From assembly GCA_035626155.1 (NCBI GenBank), contig DASPOF010000089.1:15172-79171 (forward strand): a stretch of DNA of 64,000 nt. The letters are read 5' to 3'. Of the stretch, positions 53,861 through 62,932 are shown piece by piece. Source of the DNA: DASPOF01 sp035626155 (GTDB lineage: Bacteria > Desulfobacterota > Binatia > Binatales > Binataceae). The notes under the pieces are model-generated. The model was given only the letters and a program-made list of their open reading frames with translations. It searched no databases and was not told the DNA's origin. A program made the position numbers and the translations under genes. Each line of letters begins with the position of its first letter. The first letter of the stretch is position 1.

Positions 53861-54277
53861 ATGGCGATGGCGCAAATCGATCACTCAATCGCGCTCGCAT
53901 CGCTGCAAAGAGCCCCCTTTGCGGCGATGCTCGAGCTTAGAATCGAGTCCGCGGACAACGGCGTCGCGGTCGCGCGGCTGCCGATGCGTTCCGAGCTGCT
54001 CAATGATGGCGGCGCAAGCGCGCCAGTTCACGGCGGTGCGATCGCATCGCTCGCCGACTTCGCCGCGTGCGCCGCGGTATGGAGCCTCGCCGAGACCCGG
54101 CGGAGCGCGACGATCGCGATGACGGTCAATTACGCGGCTCCGGCCGTGCGCACCAGCCTCGTTGCTCGCGCGACGGTGCGCCGGGCGGGCAAGCGCGTCG
54201 CGACGCTCACGGTCGAAATCCGCGACGACTCGGGCGCGCTCGTAGCCGATGCGCTCGTCACGTACAAAATCGCGTAA
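53861..54277 (+). CDS. PaaI-type thioesterase (hot-dog fold)
   Basis: The protein has 138 residues with a single hot-dog domain. The characteristic block LRIES...VAVARLPMRSELLNDGGAS is followed by VHGGAIASLADFAACAAVW, in which HGGAIASLAD carries the active-site Asp. It hydrolyses acyl-CoA or acyl-conjugates; specificity is unknown. Its ATG immediately follows the stop of the preceding gene (TGAATG), so the two are coupled. An in-frame ATG at 53867 is an alternative. Confidence 0.85.
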   Translation: MAMAQIDHSIALASLQRAPFAAMLELRIESADNGVAVARLPMRSELLNDGGASAPVHGGAIASLADFAACAAVWSLAETRRSATIAMTVNYAAPAVRTSLVARATVRRAGKRVATLTVEIRDDSGALVADALVTYKIA

Positions 54278-54323
54278 TCATCGGCCGCTCGGCCGGCACG
54301 TCAAACAGGGATAGGATCGAGCG

Positions 54324-55094
54324 GTGATGCCGATGCTCGACGCCGTGCGTGCCGCGGCCGCCCCGTGGGGCCTCAATTTGGCCGCCGCGGTACCGGTCGA
54401 GCGCTACGATGCGATCGTTGCGCCGCAATACCGGGCCAGCGCGATCGGTCCGCGCGCGCGCTCGATAATCGTGCTCGGAAACGGCGGCGGCGCTTTCTGG
54501 GAGGCGTTCAAACGACACGCCGAGCGCAACCCGGGATGGCGCGATCGCGATCATCCCCTCGATGATTTCACGCACGAGATAATCGAGCGCGACGTTGCCC
54601 GCGCCGCTCGGTCCGCAGGCGCACATTGCATCACCGTCTATCCCTTCATGGACAACGGCGCGACGCTGAATTTCATCGCGCTTGCGACCGTGGCCGGACT
54701 GGCCGGCCCGAGCATCCTCGGCGTCGCCGTTCATCCGCTATTCGGCCCGTGGATCGCGTTTCGCGCCGCCCTGCTGACCGACGTACTCATCGACGAGCCC
54801 GGCCGCGCGCTCAAGTTTGATCCATGCCCGGCGTGCGCGACCCGCGATTGCATCGCGGCCTGTCCGGCCGGCGCGGTCGCGTTCCCCTCGGGATGGGATA
54901 TTCCGAAGTGCCTGGCGCATCGAGTCGAAGTGGAAGCCGGCTGTGCGCCGCGATGTCACGCCCGAGCGGCGTGCGTGCTCGGACCCGAGCATCGGTACCC
55001 CGACGATGCGCTCGCGTACCATCAGATGCGCGCGCTCCGCGCGATGCGCCCGTATTACGAGGAACACATCAAAGGGAAGCAGAGAAAAGCTTGA
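54324..55094 (+). CDS. QueG-like 4Fe-4S protein lacking the epoxyqueuosine reductase core
   Basis: The protein has 256 residues. A cluster motif CPACATRDCIAACPAG is followed by CAPRCHARAAC, giving two potential [4Fe-4S] sites. The N-terminal 150 residues resemble the non-cluster half of QueG relatives but miss the catalytic VDTGP acid. Such QueG-like proteins occur in many proteobacteria without a known reaction. The true queG is at 20220-21335. Either GTG 54324 or the adjacent ATG 54327 is the start. It is the last gene of the run from 51630. Confidence 0.7.
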   Translation: MMPMLDAVRAAAAPWGLNLAAAVPVERYDAIVAPQYRASAIGPRARSIIVLGNGGGAFWEAFKRHAERNPGWRDRDHPLDDFTHEIIERDVARAARSAGAHCITVYPFMDNGATLNFIALATVAGLAGPSILGVAVHPLFGPWIAFRAALLTDVLIDEPGRALKFDPCPACATRDCIAACPAGAVAFPSGWDIPKCLAHRVEVEAGCAPRCHARAACVLGPEHRYPDDALAYHQMRALRAMRPYYEEHIKGKQRKA

Positions 55095-55186
55095 GGACTA
55101 TCGACCTCGCGCGAGAATTCAGACTCTAGGTTATCGCGGTCGCAGAGCTGTACGGCACGGGAGTCGTTATCGCGCAGCGCTTCGCT

Positions 55187-55393
55187 TCAGGGTTCCAGGT
55201 ACTCGCAGATGGTGGTCGGTGGTGGGACCGGCAAACCGTCGCCTCGCAGACCGTCGATATGAAAACGGATGGCTTCGCGGATGTTGCGTTCGACTTCCTC
55301 GACGGTGTCGCCGGTCGCGACGCACCCAGCCAAGTCCGGAACGTATGCGGAGAAATTCCGCGCCGTCTTCTCTATGACGATCGCGTAACGCAT
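55187..55393 (-). CDS. hicB: HicB-type antitoxin
   Basis: The protein has 68 residues and consists of the partial RNase H fold of HicB: YAIVIEKTARNFSAYVPDLAGCVATGDT, then VEEVERNIREAIRFHIDGL. The C-terminal DNA-binding domain found in longer HicB proteins is missing, so autoregulation must use another mode or not occur. It follows hicA with a shared base (TGATG), the usual order. The 92 bp between it and the QueG-like gene contain no gene. Confidence 0.85.
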   Translation of the reverse strand: MRYAIVIEKTARNFSAYVPDLAGCVATGDTVEEVERNIREAIRFHIDGLRGDGLPVPPPTTICEYLEP

Positions 55394-55587
55394 CAGCGGT
55401 CTCCCTTAAGCTGCGCTTGCTTCAGGACGCTATTCAGAGTTCCCGGGGCCAAATCATCGGAGGGTTTGCCCGCAATCGTTACTCTACCCCGCTTGCTTGC
55501 GTGCTTGAACTGGCGGTGGCTACCGCGCGTCGCAGCCAGGAACCAACCGTCGTCTTCGAGCATCCTGATGACTTCCCGCACTTTCAC
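55393..55587 (-). CDS. hicA: HicA-type mRNA interferase toxin
   Basis: The protein has 64 residues with the dsRNA-binding-like HicA fold: VREVIRMLEDDGWFLAATRGSHRQFKHA, where the GSHRQF histidine is catalytic, followed by GRVTIAGKPSDDLAPGTLNSVLKQA. It cleaves mRNA when HicB is lost. The pair lies between the metabolic run and hemB, on the strand of the heme operon. It is the only toxin-antitoxin pair I see. Confidence 0.88.
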   Translation of the reverse strand: MKVREVIRMLEDDGWFLAATRGSHRQFKHASKRGRVTIAGKPSDDLAPGTLNSVLKQAQLKGDR

Positions 55588-55607
55588 GCGGCGACCGGTG
55601 CCAGCGG

Positions 55608-56582
<975 letters not shown>

Positions 56583-56638
56583 CACGATATCTCCGCCCGC
56601 GCGGGCCTGATCAAATATAGATAATGAGGCGGCACTCC

Positions 56639-56702
56639 AACAGGCTGTGATTTATCACAGCCTGTTCCCCCTCTCTTATCTCCCCCGGGAAAGACCGGGG
56701 GA
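56639..56702. other. Two strong hairpins between hemB and cobA/hemD
   Basis: AACAGGCTGTGA (56639-56650) pairs with TCACAGCCTGTT (56655-56666) around a TTTA loop, a perfect 12-bp stem. Next, TCCCCCGG (56681-56688) pairs with CCGGGGGA (56695-56702), extended by TATC/GATA. With the repeat at 56732-56795 they form three hairpins in a row that may reduce transcription into hemB or stabilise processed mRNA ends. Confidence 0.55.
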
Positions 56703-56731
56703 GAAGATAGAGGAAAGCAGCCATCTTTCAT

Positions 56732-56795
56732 GCAGGATGTTGAGACCGTGGCGCATTCGAAGTGCGATGACCGCGCCTTCTTCAACATCCTGCTA
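56732..56795. repeat. Palindromic repeat, copy 1 (supplies the hemD stop codon)
   Basis: A perfect 12-bp inverted repeat (GCAGGATGTTGA at 56732-56743, complement at 56782-56793) bounds a 62-bp element. On the minus strand the element begins TAGCAGGATGTTGA, and this TAG is the stop codon of cobA/hemD. The sequence is homologous along its whole length to copy 2 at 59310-59380, in the same orientation relative to the operon. Confidence 0.75.
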
Positions 56796-58340
56796 TGAAG
56801 CTCCCGCGCGCCCGCTGAAGTAATCGCAAATTGCCGCGGCAAGCGCGGGGACTGTGTATCGCATCGGACGCACGACCACCTCGAACCCTTTTTTCTCCGC
56901 AGTCTGCGCGGTAATCGGGCCGATCGCCGCGGCCTTGATCGGCCGCGTGGGCTCGCCGACCATCGCGCAGAAATTCGTCACCGTGCTCGAACTGGTGAAC
57001 GTCACAAGGTCGATTTCGCCCGCGGCGGCCATCTCGCGAACCCGGTCGGCCGCCGCAACCTTGGGTCTCACAGTTCGATAGGCGTGCACGACCGCGACCT
57101 CGCGCGCGCCGGCGCCGCGGAGAATTTCGGGCAGCGCCTCGCGCGCGACCTGCGCACGCGGGATGAGAATGCGGGTGCCGCGGATCCGGCGCCGTCCGAT
57201 CGCCGGCACGATCGCCTCCGCGCGGTACTCCTCCGGCATCGCGGCGACCCTCAGCGCGTAAGCGCGGACACGCTCGGCGGTTGCCGGGCCGATCGCGCCG
57301 ATCGACGCGCGGCTCATTTCGCGGATGTCGTGGCCGAGCCGCTTCACCCTCGCGATGAACGCATCGACGCCGGTTGCGCTCGTGAAGATCACCCAGTCGA
57401 ATTTCCCAAGCCGCGCGATCGCCCGATCGAGCGCCGCGTAGCTCGTCGGAGGCGCGAACTCGATCGTCGGGAACTCGATCACGTCAGCGCCGAGCGCGCG
57501 CAGGTCGGCGGCGAAGCCAGAGGCCGCATCGCGGGCGCGGGTCACCACGATTCGCTTGCCGAACAGCGGCATCGCCTCGAACCACTTGACCTGATCGCGC
57601 AATCCCGCGCATTCACCGACGACTATCACTGCCGGAGCGCCGAGCTTTTCGCGCTCGCACCGCGCGGCCAGCGTCGCCAGCGTTGCCCGGACGGTCCTCT
57701 GCGATGCGGTCGTGGCCCACTGAATCGCGGCGGCCGGGGTGCGCGAGGCAAGTCCGGCCTTCACAAGCTCGCCGAGCACGTCGCGCATCCGCTCGCTCGC
57801 CATCAGGAGCACCAAGGTTCCGCCGCGTTTTGCTGCCGCGGCCAATTCTTTCCACGGCACCGGCGCGGACGATTTCTTGCTCGAACCTCGATGGCCGGTC
57901 AGGAATGCGACGAAGGAACCGTACCTCCGATGCGTCAGCGGAATTCCGGCATACGTCGGCGCCGCGATCGCGGAAGTAACGCCGGGGACCACCTCGAATG
58001 CGACGCCAGCATGGGCCAGCGCCTCGGCTTCCTCGCCGCCGCGGCCGAAGATGAAGGGGTCGCCGCCCTTGAGGCGCACGACCGTTTCGCCCCTTCGGGC
58101 ACGCGCGATTAGAACCTGGTTGAGCGCGTCCTGGTCGATCCTGCGCCCGCTGCCGCGAATATCTCCGGCGGGTAGGAGCGCGGCTTTCGCGGGCGCCAGC
58201 CGGAGCAGATCGGGATTAGCGAGATAATCGTAGATTACGGTATCGGCGCGGCGCAGGCACTCGGCGCCGCGCATCGTGATCAGATCCGATGCGCCCGGGC
58301 CTGCTCCGACCAGGTAAACTTTGCCCCTGCGCTCACGCAT
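56793..58340 (-). CDS. cobA-hemD: Fused uroporphyrinogen-III C-methyltransferase / uroporphyrinogen-III synthase
   Basis: The protein has 515 residues. Residues 1-250 are the SUMT (CobA) domain: KVYLVGAGPGASDLITMRG, VVRLKGGDPFIFGRGGEE, PGVTSAIAAPTYAGIPLTHR. Residues about 260-515 are HemD: RIVVTRARDAASGFAADL, WVIFTSATGVDAF, TRILIPRAQVAREALPE, VTFTSSSTVTNF. The fusion both closes the uroporphyrinogen-III ring and methylates it to precorrin-2. The ATG overlaps the hemC stop by 8 bp. The stop codon lies in the palindromic repeat. Confidence 0.95.
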   Translation of the reverse strand: MRERRGKVYLVGAGPGASDLITMRGAECLRRADTVIYDYLANPDLLRLAPAKAALLPAGDIRGSGRRIDQDALNQVLIARARRGETVVRLKGGDPFIFGRGGEEAEALAHAGVAFEVVPGVTSAIAAPTYAGIPLTHRRYGSFVAFLTGHRGSSKKSSAPVPWKELAAAAKRGGTLVLLMASERMRDVLGELVKAGLASRTPAAAIQWATTASQRTVRATLATLAARCEREKLGAPAVIVVGECAGLRDQVKWFEAMPLFGKRIVVTRARDAASGFAADLRALGADVIEFPTIEFAPPTSYAALDRAIARLGKFDWVIFTSATGVDAFIARVKRLGHDIREMSRASIGAIGPATAERVRAYALRVAAMPEEYRAEAIVPAIGRRRIRGTRILIPRAQVAREALPEILRGAGAREVAVVHAYRTVRPKVAAADRVREMAAAGEIDLVTFTSSSTVTNFCAMVGEPTRPIKAAAIGPITAQTAEKKGFEVVVRPMRYTVPALAAAICDYFSGRAGAS

Positions 58341-59286
58341 CGCCCACCAGCGCGCCAGCGCCGCGGGCAAGCATCCGCTCGCCGAGCCGCACCCCCGCCG
58401 CCTCGGCGACCGAGGGCGCCAGATCGCTGTCGAGCGGCTCCTGGAGCGCATCGGCCAGCTCCCGCGCGCCATCGCGGCTGAATACGATCGCGCGGATCGA
58501 AAGCGAGCCGCCCGCCGCGACCGCCCTCACGCCGACCGGTGTCACGCAGGAGGCTCCGATCGTCGCGAGATACGCGCGCTCGGCCGCGATTTCATACATC
58601 GCGCGCGCGTCGTTGATCGCGGTGAGCGCCCGTTCGAGATCGGACGGACGGTCCAGCCGCGAGTTCTGGAGCATCTCGATCGCAAGTGCGCCCTGGCCGC
58701 CCGACGGGATGAAGTCGCGCTCATCGAGCGGCACGAGTTTCAATCCGGCGAGCCGATTGAGACGCTGAAGCCCCGCCATCGCGAGAATGATCGCATCGAG
58801 ACCGCCCTCCTCGATACGCTTGAGGCGCGTGTCCACGTTGCCTCGAAGGGGAGTGATCGAAAGATGCGGGTTCACGCGCAGCGCCTCGAACTGCCGGCGC
58901 GATGACGAGGTGCCCAGGCGCGTCCCGGCCGGCAGCGACTCGAACCCATCGCCCGTGCGCGTGACCAGCACATCGCGGGGGTCCACACGCTCTGGCACCG
59001 CCGCGAGGCGGAACTCCGGCGGGAGCGCCGCCGGCAGGTCCTTCATCGAGTGGACCGCGATATCGATCGTGCGCGCCTTGAGCGCCTGTTCCAGCTCGCG
59101 GATGAACAATCCCTTGCCGCCGACCTGCGCGAGCGACGCCGATGTCATCTTGTCGCCGCTGGTTCGAATCTCGACGATTTCAGCGCTGAGACCCGATGCG
59201 ACCGCGGCCAGGCGTTCGCGGACGATCGCAGCCTGGGTAAGCGCGAGCCGGCTGGGCCGCGAGCCAATCCTTACCGTAAGAGCCAT
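58333..59286 (-). CDS. hemC: Hydroxymethylbilane synthase (porphobilinogen deaminase)
   Basis: The protein has 317 residues. It polymerises four porphobilinogens into hydroxymethylbilane. Visible are RIGSRPSRLALTQA at the N-terminus, the catalytic Asp region VHSMKDLPA, the cofactor-binding Cys247 in GASCVTPVG and the IPSGGQGALAIE block. It lies between hemA and cobA/hemD, with the copy 2 repeat in the 90-bp gap to hemA. Confidence 0.97.
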   Translation of the reverse strand: MALTVRIGSRPSRLALTQAAIVRERLAAVASGLSAEIVEIRTSGDKMTSASLAQVGGKGLFIRELEQALKARTIDIAVHSMKDLPAALPPEFRLAAVPERVDPRDVLVTRTGDGFESLPAGTRLGTSSSRRQFEALRVNPHLSITPLRGNVDTRLKRIEEGGLDAIILAMAGLQRLNRLAGLKLVPLDERDFIPSGGQGALAIEMLQNSRLDRPSDLERALTAINDARAMYEIAAERAYLATIGASCVTPVGVRAVAAGGSLSIRAIVFSRDGARELADALQEPLDSDLAPSVAEAAGVRLGERMLARGAGALVGDA

Positions 59287-59309
59287 GATGGATTTCCCGC
59301 CGCAGGCCG

Positions 59310-59380
59310 CTAGCAGGCTGGTGTTGAGACCGCAGGGCGGCCGAACTCCGATGCTCTCGCTTTTCTCAACATCCTGCTAG
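59310..59380. repeat. Palindromic repeat, copy 2 (supplies the hemA stop codon)
   Basis: CTAGCAGGCTGGTGTTGAGA at the left end and the complement of TAGCAGGATGTTGAGA at the right end bound a 70-bp element homologous to copy 1 (shared TAGCAGGATGTTGA, a CATCG core, and GCGGTCTCAACA). On the minus strand the element again begins TAGCAGGATGTTGA and the TAG is the stop codon of hemA. The left arm is less perfect than in copy 1. Confidence 0.75.
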
Positions 59381-60717
59381 TGGGCCTCGGTTTCGCCATC
59401 TTCGTCGGATTCGTCGCCGTCGATCAAGCCGCCGGCGGCATGAAGCTCGCCGCCCAGCAGACGGCGCGCCACCTCGGCGGCATGCGCGCCCTCGGGCGTG
59501 TCGGCGCCGCTCTGGCGAAGGCCGCGCAGAATGCGGTGGAGGAGCTTGTTGGTCAGCCCGCGCGTGACCCTTTCCACGCGCTCGCGCTCGGCGGGCGCGA
59601 GTCCCGCGAGCCATCCGCGATGGCGTCCGAGTTCGAGATGGCGCAGGCGCTCGATGCTGAAGTGGATATCCTTGATGGTCGGCACGAGATCGAGTCCGTT
59701 CAACCATCGCCAGAACGCATCGAGTTCGCTCTCGACGATCTCCTCGGCCTTGGCCGCCTCGCGCTCGCGCTCGGAACGCGACTTCTGCACCATCTGGCCG
59801 AGATCGTCCATATCGTACAGGTAAACGTTCTCGAGCGAGTTGAGCCGCTCGTCGAAATTGCGCGGCACGCCCAGATCGATCAGGAACATCGGACGATAGC
59901 GGCGCTCGCGCACGATCGCCTCGAATTCGGCCGGTCCCAGCACCGGCTTGGTGACGGCGAGCGAACCGATGACGATGTCCGCCATCACGAGGTATGGCTT
60001 GTACTTGTCGAATGGGACCGCGGTGCCGCCCAGCTCGCGCGCGAGCGTGACCGCGTGATCGAACGTGCGCGAGGTTATGAGGATCCTCTGTACGCCGACC
60101 GCCTTGAGATGGCGCGCGGTCAGCTCGGCCACTCTCCCCGCGCCCATCAGCATGACCGTCTTGTCGTTGAGCAGATCGAAAATCTGGCTTGCGAGGTCAA
60201 CCGCCGCCGAGCTGACCGAAACCGCGCCGTGCCCGATGAGGGTCGCGTTGCGGACGCGCTTGGCGACCGAAAACGCGCGGTGAAAGGCGCGATGCAGCAC
60301 AAGCCCGACGGTCTCCGCTTCGGCCGCCTGCGCGTATGCGAGCTTCACCTGCCCGAGTATCTGCGGTTCGCCGACGACCATCGAGTCGAGGCTCGCCGCG
60401 ACGCGGAAAAGATGGCGCGCAGCCTCGCGCATGTCGAGCCGGTCGATGACGCCATTGAACGCCTCGCGGGGAACCTGCCGATCTGCGGCGAGAAAGCGCA
60501 GCGTATCCTCGGTTGCGCGATCCACGTCGGTTGCGACTCCAACGATTTCGACGCGATTGCAGGTCGATAGAATCGCCGCCTCGGACATCGCGGGAACCCC
60601 CGCCTTGAGGCGGCGCAACGCGGGCGCCACCTCGTCTTCACCGAAGGCGAGCCGTTCCCGGAGCGCGACCGGCGCAGTGCGATGGTTCACGCTCAGAATG
60701 AAAAGCGCCTGCTCCAT
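59377..60717 (-). CDS. hemA: Glutamyl-tRNA reductase
   Basis: The protein has 446 residues. It reduces glutamyl-tRNA(Glu) to glutamate-1-semialdehyde, the start of the C5 heme pathway. The nucleophile Cys53 is in ILSTCNRVE; GEPQILGQVKLAY, the NADPH-binding VMLMGAGRVAELTA and the FLIDLGVPRNFD block are present. A 45-residue Asp/Glu-rich tail ends at the repeat-encoded stop. hemL (semialdehyde aminotransferase) is not in the window. It starts 2 bp after ccsA. Confidence 0.96.
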   Translation of the reverse strand: MEQALFILSVNHRTAPVALRERLAFGEDEVAPALRRLKAGVPAMSEAAILSTCNRVEIVGVATDVDRATEDTLRFLAADRQVPREAFNGVIDRLDMREAARHLFRVAASLDSMVVGEPQILGQVKLAYAQAAEAETVGLVLHRAFHRAFSVAKRVRNATLIGHGAVSVSSAAVDLASQIFDLLNDKTVMLMGAGRVAELTARHLKAVGVQRILITSRTFDHAVTLARELGGTAVPFDKYKPYLVMADIVIGSLAVTKPVLGPAEFEAIVRERRYRPMFLIDLGVPRNFDERLNSLENVYLYDMDDLGQMVQKSRSEREREAAKAEEIVESELDAFWRWLNGLDLVPTIKDIHFSIERLRHLELGRHRGWLAGLAPAERERVERVTRGLTNKLLHRILRGLRQSGADTPEGAHAAEVARRLLGGELHAAGGLIDGDESDEDGETEAH

Positions 60718-60719
60718 CG

Positions 60720-61553
60720 CTAACCGAAATTGCCGCCGTGCTTCCCGGGATACATCAGGCTCACGCCGAGAAACGAACTGACCAGCACGCCGAACACGAC
60801 GATCGTCAGCGCCGCTACGCGCCGCCCGCGCCATCCCACCGTCAGACGCGATTCGAGCAGCGCCGCGTAAAGAATCCAGATCGCCAGCGACCAGGATTCC
60901 TTGGGCTCCCAGGACCAGAAATGGCCCCAGGTGTCAGCGGCCCAAATCGCACCGCTGACTATCGCGAGGCTCAACATCAGGAAGCCCCAGCGCAGCAACT
61001 GGTAATTGATTCGATCGAGTTTCTCGAGGCTCGGCATCCGCTCCCGCTCATGCGCGACCGGCCGCTTGGCCTTCAGCCGCGACTCGTAGGCGAGGTAGAT
61101 GATGCTCACGCTCGCGGCGAGAACGAACAGCGCGTAGCCGAGGATCGCCAGCGTCACGTGAATCGGAAGCCAGACGCTCCGAAGCGATTGCGGCAACTCG
61201 AGCCGTCCGCTCTTCATCTCGAACGCCGCCAGCGCAAGCACCACCGTCACCGGCGGCACTAAATAAGCGCCGATCACCGTCATCTGGAGCCGCACGATCA
61301 GCATCAGGCAGGCCAGCGCGGTTATCCACGTGAGAAACGACAGCGACTCAGCGAGGTTCGTGACCGGGATATTTCCGGCCCGGATGCCGCGCGCGGCCAG
61401 GTCGAGACCGTGAAAACCGGCGCCCACGGCGAGCAGAGCGATCGCGTATTTCCCGCCGCGTCTCTTTCCGGAGAGCCGATCGCTGATGAACAGCGCGGCC
61501 GACAACGCGTAGCAACCGAGCGCACAAACGAGCCACACGGTTTCCATTGCCAT
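60720..61553 (-). CDS. ccsA: Cytochrome c biogenesis protein CcsA (heme handling)
   Basis: The protein has 277 residues and about eight transmembrane helices. The tryptophan-rich WWD-type motif of CcsA/CcmC heme handlers is visible as WAADTWGHFWSWEPKESW, with histidines in HVTLAILGYALF and HGLDLAARG that can ligate heme. In system II it works with CcsB (ResB), which is not in the window. Its place directly upstream of hemA is the arrangement common in Deltaproteobacteria and Epsilonproteobacteria. An ATG 6 bases downstream of 61553 is an alternative start. Confidence 0.9.
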   Translation of the reverse strand: MAMETVWLVCALGCYALSAALFISDRLSGKRRGGKYAIALLAVGAGFHGLDLAARGIRAGNIPVTNLAESLSFLTWITALACLMLIVRLQMTVIGAYLVPPVTVVLALAAFEMKSGRLELPQSLRSVWLPIHVTLAILGYALFVLAASVSIIYLAYESRLKAKRPVAHERERMPSLEKLDRINYQLLRWGFLMLSLAIVSGAIWAADTWGHFWSWEPKESWSLAIWILYAALLESRLTVGWRGRRVAALTIVVFGVLVSSFLGVSLMYPGKHGGNFG

Positions 61554-61558
61554 TCAAC

Positions 61559-62254
61559 CTACCGCGATGCGTGATCGCGGCCGGCCGGAGGTAAGTCCGG
61601 CATCTTCAGCCCGAGCGCTTCAAGTCCGGCGCCCAAATGACGCGCGAGCAGAGCATCGAGCGCGCCTACCTCGCCGCAGCGGATACACTCGGGCAACTCC
61701 GATGCCGCAAGCGCCCTGAGCTTGCGCGAGCGCTCGGCCGGTTCAGACTCGGTCGCGCGCAGATGACGGCGCGCGGCGCGCAAAATCGCAAGCGCCATCG
61801 CATACTCGGCGCCGTAGCGCCCCTCGAGCTCGCGCCGAAGCCGGCTTGCAAAGGCGGGGCTCGCGCCGCCGGTGGATATCGCGATTTGCAACTCGCCCCG
61901 CTTCATCACCGCAGGAGCGATGAAAGAGCAAAGCTCCGGCGCGTCGGCGACGTTGAGCAGCACGCCGCGCTCGCGCGCCTCGCCGGCGATTTCGCGATTA
62001 AGTTGGGCATCTCCGGTCGCCACGTAGGCGAGCATGAACCCGCCGAGGTCGCCATGACGGTACTTTCGCGCGACGCGGGTAACGCGGCCGGCGGCGGCAA
62101 GTTCTTCCAGTCCGCCGGTAACGAGCGGGCTTACGACGGTCACCTCGGCGCCGGCATCGAGCAGCGTCCGCGCCTTTTGTTCCGCAACCGCGCCTCCTCC
62201 AACCACCACGCAGCGCCGCCCGCCGAGGTCGAGATATATCGGCAGGTATGCCAT
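61559..62254 (-). CDS. sirC: Precorrin-2 dehydrogenase / sirohydrochlorin ferrochelatase-like protein
   Basis: The protein has 231 residues. The NAD-binding N-terminus reads YLPIYLDLGGRRCVVVGGGAVAEQKARTLLDAGA and is followed by SFIAPAVMKRGELQIAISTGGASPAFASRLR, both characteristic of the CysG N-terminal/Met8-type domain. It oxidises precorrin-2 to sirohydrochlorin; some members also insert iron. The C-terminal 60 residues contain CIRCG and differ from Met8. It is the first gene of the operon and lies 5 bp upstream of ccsA. Confidence 0.87.
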   Translation of the reverse strand: MAYLPIYLDLGGRRCVVVGGGAVAEQKARTLLDAGAEVTVVSPLVTGGLEELAAAGRVTRVARKYRHGDLGGFMLAYVATGDAQLNREIAGEARERGVLLNVADAPELCSFIAPAVMKRGELQIAISTGGASPAFASRLRRELEGRYGAEYAMALAILRAARRHLRATESEPAERSRKLRALAASELPECIRCGEVGALDALLARHLGAGLEALGLKMPDLPPAGRDHASR

Positions 62255-62391
62255 CGGCCCGTATCGAATCTTATTACAGCCCGCCGTTCCGAGACAGTCC
62301 CGTTGCCGGGGCGTCAGGACGGCCCTGAGCGCGCAGGCCATTGATCGTGGGCGCGCCGCGGCGAACAATTCCCGCCCAGAACGAGGTCGCG

Positions 62392-62769
62392 ATGGCGAAA
62401 TATCTTCGAGCAATCAACGCGACGCGCGGAACCGTCGTGTGCGAGCGCCTGGAGGACGCTGGGGGCCTGGCCGGCCAGAGCCGGGGGCTTCTCGGCCGGG
62501 ACCGCCTTAAGCCGGAGGAAGGGATGCTGTTCGAGGCGGGGCGGTTTGCGCCGTTCATGTGGATGCACATGTTCTTCATGCGCTTCGCCATCGACATCGT
62601 CTTTCTCGACCGCACCGGGACGGTAATCAAGGTTAATGGCTCGCTCAAACCCTGGCGCGTATCGTCGATCGTCCCCGGCGCTCGCCGCGCGCTCGAACTG
62701 CCCGCCGGCACGGCCGCCCGCACCTCGACGGCGGCCGGCGATCGAATCGTCTTCGAGGACGGGCAGTGA
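62392..62769 (+). CDS. DUF192 family protein
   Basis: The protein has 125 residues. It has the typical DUF192 order: a short N-terminal strand, SRGLLGRDRLKPEEGMLF, FMWMHMFFMRFAIDIVFLDRTG and a C-terminal RALELPAGTAART. DUF192 proteins are small beta-barrels of unknown function. No signal peptide is visible. ATG 62392 is chosen on a GAGG upstream and homology; the open frame begins at 62341. It is divergent from sirC. Confidence 0.85.
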   Translation: MAKYLRAINATRGTVVCERLEDAGGLAGQSRGLLGRDRLKPEEGMLFEAGRFAPFMWMHMFFMRFAIDIVFLDRTGTVIKVNGSLKPWRVSSIVPGARRALELPAGTAARTSTAAGDRIVFEDGQ

Positions 62770-62932
62770 TCCGCATGAAATCGTTCGCCTAGCATTCTAT
62801 TGACCGGCTCTACAATCGGGCGTTTATTCATACAGTTGGCCTGGAAATTGCAACTCACTCGGCCGACCTGTCTCGCGGGGGTCTTCGGTCGCTCAATGAG
62901 TCTGAGGGGGATGATGCGGTGGAGCGTGCGGC

